DNA from: Bog-473 sp963737745
Lineage (GTDB): Bacteria; Actinomycetota; Acidimicrobiia; Acidimicrobiales; RAAP-2
NCBI GenBank assembly: GCA_963737745.1
Contig: CAVTTR010000008.1
Span: 1-64,000 of the forward strand
DNA length: 64,000 nt
Reading direction: 5' to 3'
A program made the translations under genes and the position numbers. This document shows positions 60,955 to 64,000 of this stretch, in pieces (positions within the stretch are counted from its first letter, which is position 1; each line of letters starts with the position of its first letter). The notes beneath the pieces are model-generated. The model was not told where the DNA came from. It did not search any database and worked only from the letters and a program-made list of their open reading frames with translations.

Positions 60955-62939
60955 CACGCTGGCTTTACGATCACGAGGACGTCACCGACGTCGACCTGGT
61001 CGCCCGCGGCGCAGAGAACCTGGTTGACCGTGCCCGCGCCACCCGAGCGCAACAGGTGCTCCATCTTCATAGCCTCGAGCACGACAAGCCCTGCGCCGTC
61101 GCCCACGACGTCGCCGGCGGCCACCAGGACCTTGGTGATGGCGCCCGGTAGCGGTGCACGACACTCCCCTGCCGCACCCCCGCCTTGATCCGTGTCGTCG
61201 CCGTCACCGAGGAGGAAACTTGACTGACCCTCGGGCCCGTTCACCTCAGCCCGCGCTGCGGTCGTCCTGATCCGATGGCGGCGCCGCACTCCATCTTTCG
61301 TAAGATCGACAATGAGCCCTGTTGGACCGACGGTCGTGCTCGCTGTTCCCATCTCGACCCACTCGTCACCCACGAGAACTGCAACTGCGTCGTCCGGAGC
61401 ACCCGAGCGCAAAGACAAGGCTCCGTGCGCGTGGCGCAAGATGTCAACGTGACGAGCGGTCCCCACGTTGCGCCACCCGGCGGCGGGAAGAGGGACCAGG
61501 CTCGCCCCGGCCCGAAGGTGCAGGAGGGCGAACGCCGCCGCCGCGGCGTGTCGGTGGCGTACGTCATCGCTGAGCATGGCCTGACGCAAATCGTCACGAT
61601 CATCGAGATAATCGATACCGGCGGCCCCGTCGACAAAGATCGGATCGGTCAGGATCGCGGCCAGGAGGTCGCGGTTGGTCTCGAGCCCATCCATCTCGAG
61701 CGCGCGCAGTGCTCGCGCCAGCCGCCCAATGGCGCTCGGCCGTGTCGGAGCGTGCACCATTATTTTGGCCACCAAGGAGTCGTAGGACGGGCTCACCGTG
61801 CTTCCCGATTCGATGGCGGAGTCGGTGCGCAGTCCCATGCCATGGGGCCATGCGACGTGCGTCGCCGTCCCGGGCGTGGGCCGATAATCCTCGCGTGGAC
61901 GCTCTGCGCACAGCCGCACCTCTATGGCATGGCCTGACACCGTGATGTCCTTTTGCTGGAAGGGAAGTGGAGCGCCCGCCGCCACAGCGAACTGCAACCC
62001 CACCAGATCGAGACCCGTGACCAGCTCGGTCACGCCGTGCTCGACCTGGAGGCGGGTGTTCATCTCCAAGAAGTAGAACTCGTCCCCGTCCACGAGGAAC
62101 TCGACCGTCCCCACGCCCCGGTAGTCCACCGAGACGGCGGCGGCGACCGCGGCGCGCCACATCCCTTCACGCGTGGCCTCACCCACCAGAACCGCCGGCG
62201 CCTCTTCGACGATCTTTTGGTGCCGGCGCTGCACTGAACACTCCCGGTCGAAGAGGTGCACCGCGTGCCCAAGGGCGTCGCCGATGATCTGCACCTCGAC
62301 GTGACGCGGCGAAGTGACGTAGCGCTCGAGAAACACCTCGTCCGAAGCGAACGCCGCGGCCGCCTCTCGTTGGCCAGCGGTCACCGCTTCCACGAGCTCG
62401 CCGACCTGTGACACGAGACGCATGCCACGCCCGCCACCGCCCGCGGCCGCCTTGACCAGCAGGGGGTAGCCGACCTGCGCCGCGGCGCGCTCCAGTTCTT
62501 CTGAACCCGCGCCGGATGGTACGACCACACTGGGGAGAACCGGGACCCCGGCGGCGGAAACCGTCTCTTTCGCCCGTACCTTGTGGCCCATGACGCGCAT
62601 GGACTCGGGAGTCGGCCCGATCCACAGGATCCCGGCTGCGGCGCAGGCCTCGGGCAGGATCGGGTTCTCGGAGAGAAATCCGTAACCCGGGTGCAGCGCG
62701 TCCGCCCCGGCCCGCTGGGCTAACTCCACCAATGCGTCGGGGTTCAGGTACGTCTCCGCCGGTGTGCGCCCGGATAGATGCAGCGCCAGGTCGGCTTCTC
62801 CGACATAGGGCGCCGCATCGTCTTCGGCCGTATACACCGCCACGGCCTCGAGACCCCTGTCGTGCGCCCCCCGGATGATGCGCCGCGCGATCTCTCCCCG
62901 GTTGGCCACCAGGATCCGCCGTAGTCGGACGGGGGCCAC
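60954..62939 (-). CDS. Acyl-CoA carboxylase alpha subunit (biotin carboxylase + BCCP)
   Basis: 661 residues. Biotin carboxylase part: 'RILVANRGEIARRIIRGAHDRGLEAVAVYTAEDD', 'GADALHPGYGFLSEN', 'KAAAGGGGRGMR' (ATP grasp loop), 'ECSVQRRHQKIVEEAPA', 'EMNTRLQVEHGVTE'. C-terminal biotinyl domain with 'VVLEAMKMEHLLRS' (biotin on the middle Lys). It works with the carboxyltransferase next to it on an acyl-CoA. GTG at 62939 overlaps that stop by one base. With the AtuA-like gene following, geranyl-CoA or methylcrotonyl-CoA are plausible substrates; propionyl-CoA cannot be excluded. Confidence 0.92.
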   Translation of the reverse strand: MAPVRLRRILVANRGEIARRIIRGAHDRGLEAVAVYTAEDDAAPYVGEADLALHLSGRTPAETYLNPDALVELAQRAGADALHPGYGFLSENPILPEACAAAGILWIGPTPESMRVMGHKVRAKETVSAAGVPVLPSVVVPSGAGSEELERAAAQVGYPLLVKAAAGGGGRGMRLVSQVGELVEAVTAGQREAAAAFASDEVFLERYVTSPRHVEVQIIGDALGHAVHLFDRECSVQRRHQKIVEEAPAVLVGEATREGMWRAAVAAAVSVDYRGVGTVEFLVDGDEFYFLEMNTRLQVEHGVTELVTGLDLVGLQFAVAAGAPLPFQQKDITVSGHAIEVRLCAERPREDYRPTPGTATHVAWPHGMGLRTDSAIESGSTVSPSYDSLVAKIMVHAPTRPSAIGRLARALRALEMDGLETNRDLLAAILTDPIFVDGAAGIDYLDDRDDLRQAMLSDDVRHRHAAAAAFALLHLRAGASLVPLPAAGWRNVGTARHVDILRHAHGALSLRSGAPDDAVAVLVGDEWVEMGTASTTVGPTGLIVDLTKDGVRRRHRIRTTAARAEVNGPEGQSSFLLGDGDDTDQGGGAAGECRAPLPGAITKVLVAAGDVVGDGAGLVVLEAMKMEHLLRSGGAGTVNQVLCAAGDQVDVGDVLVIVKPA

Positions 62940-64000
62940 TAGTGCCGGACCACGCCGAAAGTGCCGGTACCCGCGACGGGAGCCGAGTGAACCGCAGTCA
63001 AGGCGATCCCCAGCACGGTTCGGGTGTCACGCGGGTCGATGACGCCGTCGTCCCAGAGGCGACCGGTGGCGAAGAACGCGGTCGACTCTTCTTCGATCTG
63101 CGCCTCCGTGGCCGCCGTGAGTGCATCGTCCGCCGGTTGGTCGAACGGACGACCCGCCGCTGCGGCAGCGTTACGGCGCACGATGGAGAGGACGCCGGCC
63201 AGCTGCTTCGGACCCATGACCGCGATGCGGTGGTTGGGCCAGGTGAAGACGAATCGTGGATCGTAGGCTCGTCCCGCCATGGCATAGTTCCCGGCTCCGT
63301 AACTGGCACCGACCATCAGCGTCAGGTGGGGCACAGTGGAGTTGGAGACGGCGTTGATCAACTTGGCCCCGTCCTTGATGATCCCTCCTTGCTCGTAGCG
63401 GGTGCCGACCATGAATCCCGTGATGTTCTGCACGAAGATGATCGGTGTATCGCTGCGGTTGCAAAGCTGGATGAACTGGGCCCCCTTCTGTGCCTCCTCG
63501 GAGAAGAGGATGCCGTTGTTCGCCACCACGCCTACGGGATACCCGGCGAGCGAGCCCCAGCCGCATACGAGCTGTGCCCCGTAGAGGGACTTGAACTCTT
63601 CGAATCGGGATCCGTCGAGCACGCGGGCCAAGATCTCGCGCACGTCGAAGGGCACCCGCACGTCGACCGGTGCCACGCCGAGGAGTTCTTCCGCCGGATA
63701 GAGGGGTGACTCGCTCGGCCACCGTGGGCCCGGGCCGAGACGGGACCAGCGGAGGTGGCCCACAATTTCCGCGAGCTATCCCGATGGCGTCCCGTTCGTC
63801 CCGTGCCAGGTAGTCGCACAAGCCCGACGTACGGGCGTGCATGAGTGCGCCCCCTAATTCCTCTTCATCGGCTTCCTCGCCCGTCGCCATCTTGACCAGC
63901 GGGGGTCCGCCCAAAAACACCCGGGCCTGCCCTTCGATCATCACGGTGTAGTCACTCATCCCCGGGAGGTAGGCCCCACCGGCCGTCGAAGATCCGAAGA
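62939..64000 (-). CDS. Acyl-CoA carboxylase beta subunit (carboxyltransferase), partial, frameshifted
   Basis: The gene enters from the right edge as 'FGSSTAGGAYLPGMSDYTVMIEGQARVFLGGPPLVKMATGEEADEEELGGALMHARTSGLCDYLARDERDAIGIAR'. It continues after a frame break at about 63769 (one extra C on the + strand) as 'EIVGHLRW...LCNRSDTPIIFVQNITGFMVGTRYEQGGIIKDGAKLINAVSNSTVPHLTLMVGASYGAGNYAMAGRAYDPRF'. These are the crotonase-fold oxyanion and substrate loops of MCC/GCC-type beta subunits. The N-terminal half is outside the window. Partner of the biotin carboxylase downstream. Confidence 0.9.

Overview
High-GC bacterial DNA (most genes use G/C-rich codons; GTG starts are common) that reads as an actinobacterium, most likely of the class Acidimicrobiia. 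The pointers are an Lsr2 nucleoid protein, several mycothiol-enzyme/DinB-fold proteins, a group II truncated hemoglobin, and two proteins carrying the 42-residue 'GYWxVxADGGxFTFGDA' tandem repeat that I associate with that class. The taxonomy is inference. No rRNA, CRISPR array, prophage or replication origin was seen. There is one tRNA (Gly-TCC).

Layout. 0-4.3 kb: small hypotheticals, a DUF3303 protein, a secreted alpha/beta hydrolase and a secreted AOC-barrel-like protein. 4.5-10.7 kb: a catabolic block (CoA-transferase, SDR, amidohydrolase, aldehyde dehydrogenase) running into a strong bidirectional terminator and a convergent second amidohydrolase. 10.8-15.8 kb: three VOC proteins, an ASCH-like protein, DoxX, a cyclic-nucleotide-binding protein and two tandem DinB-like proteins. 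15.9-21.8 kb: a repeat-bearing serine hydrolase faces a tight five-gene operon that resembles the maturation set of methylamine dehydrogenase (MauD-, MauE-, MauF-like). Its Tat-exported, cysteine-rich MauA-like protein is fused to five copies of the same 42-residue repeat. No mauB heavy chain or mauG is nearby. This is the most unusual system in the window.

21.9-32.6 kb: mixed housekeeping and accessory genes (CoA-binding protein, HtrA-type protease, Lsr2, ABC1/UbiB kinase, three acyltransferase or nuclease-like genes, truncated hemoglobin, tRNA-Gly). 32.9-35.5 kb: an arsenic island with divergent arsR and arsI-aqpS-arsC-arsN and no ArsB/Acr3 pump, flanked by a decayed IS110-type transposase. 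36.5-47.7 kb: sulfotransferase, DUF427, an operon of DUF4405 membrane protein / membrane protein / 51-residue micro-ORF / CHAP amidase, a PadR-membrane fusion, an MFS exporter and an M48 protease. 47.8-57.5 kb: CapA-like protein, peroxiredoxin, ABC-F protein divergent from an MFS exporter, ClpS, a channel-like membrane protein, and an MFS protein with a large insertion. 57.8-64 kb: cytochrome P450 convergent with an acyl-CoA carboxylase / AtuA-like operon that runs off the window end.

A property of the whole window: about 16 single-base reading-frame breaks interrupt otherwise intact, well-conserved genes, often in short homopolymers. This looks more like residual sequencing indels than mass pseudogenisation. 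Frame-broken genes are therefore given as single CDS features spanning both frames, with the break position stated.
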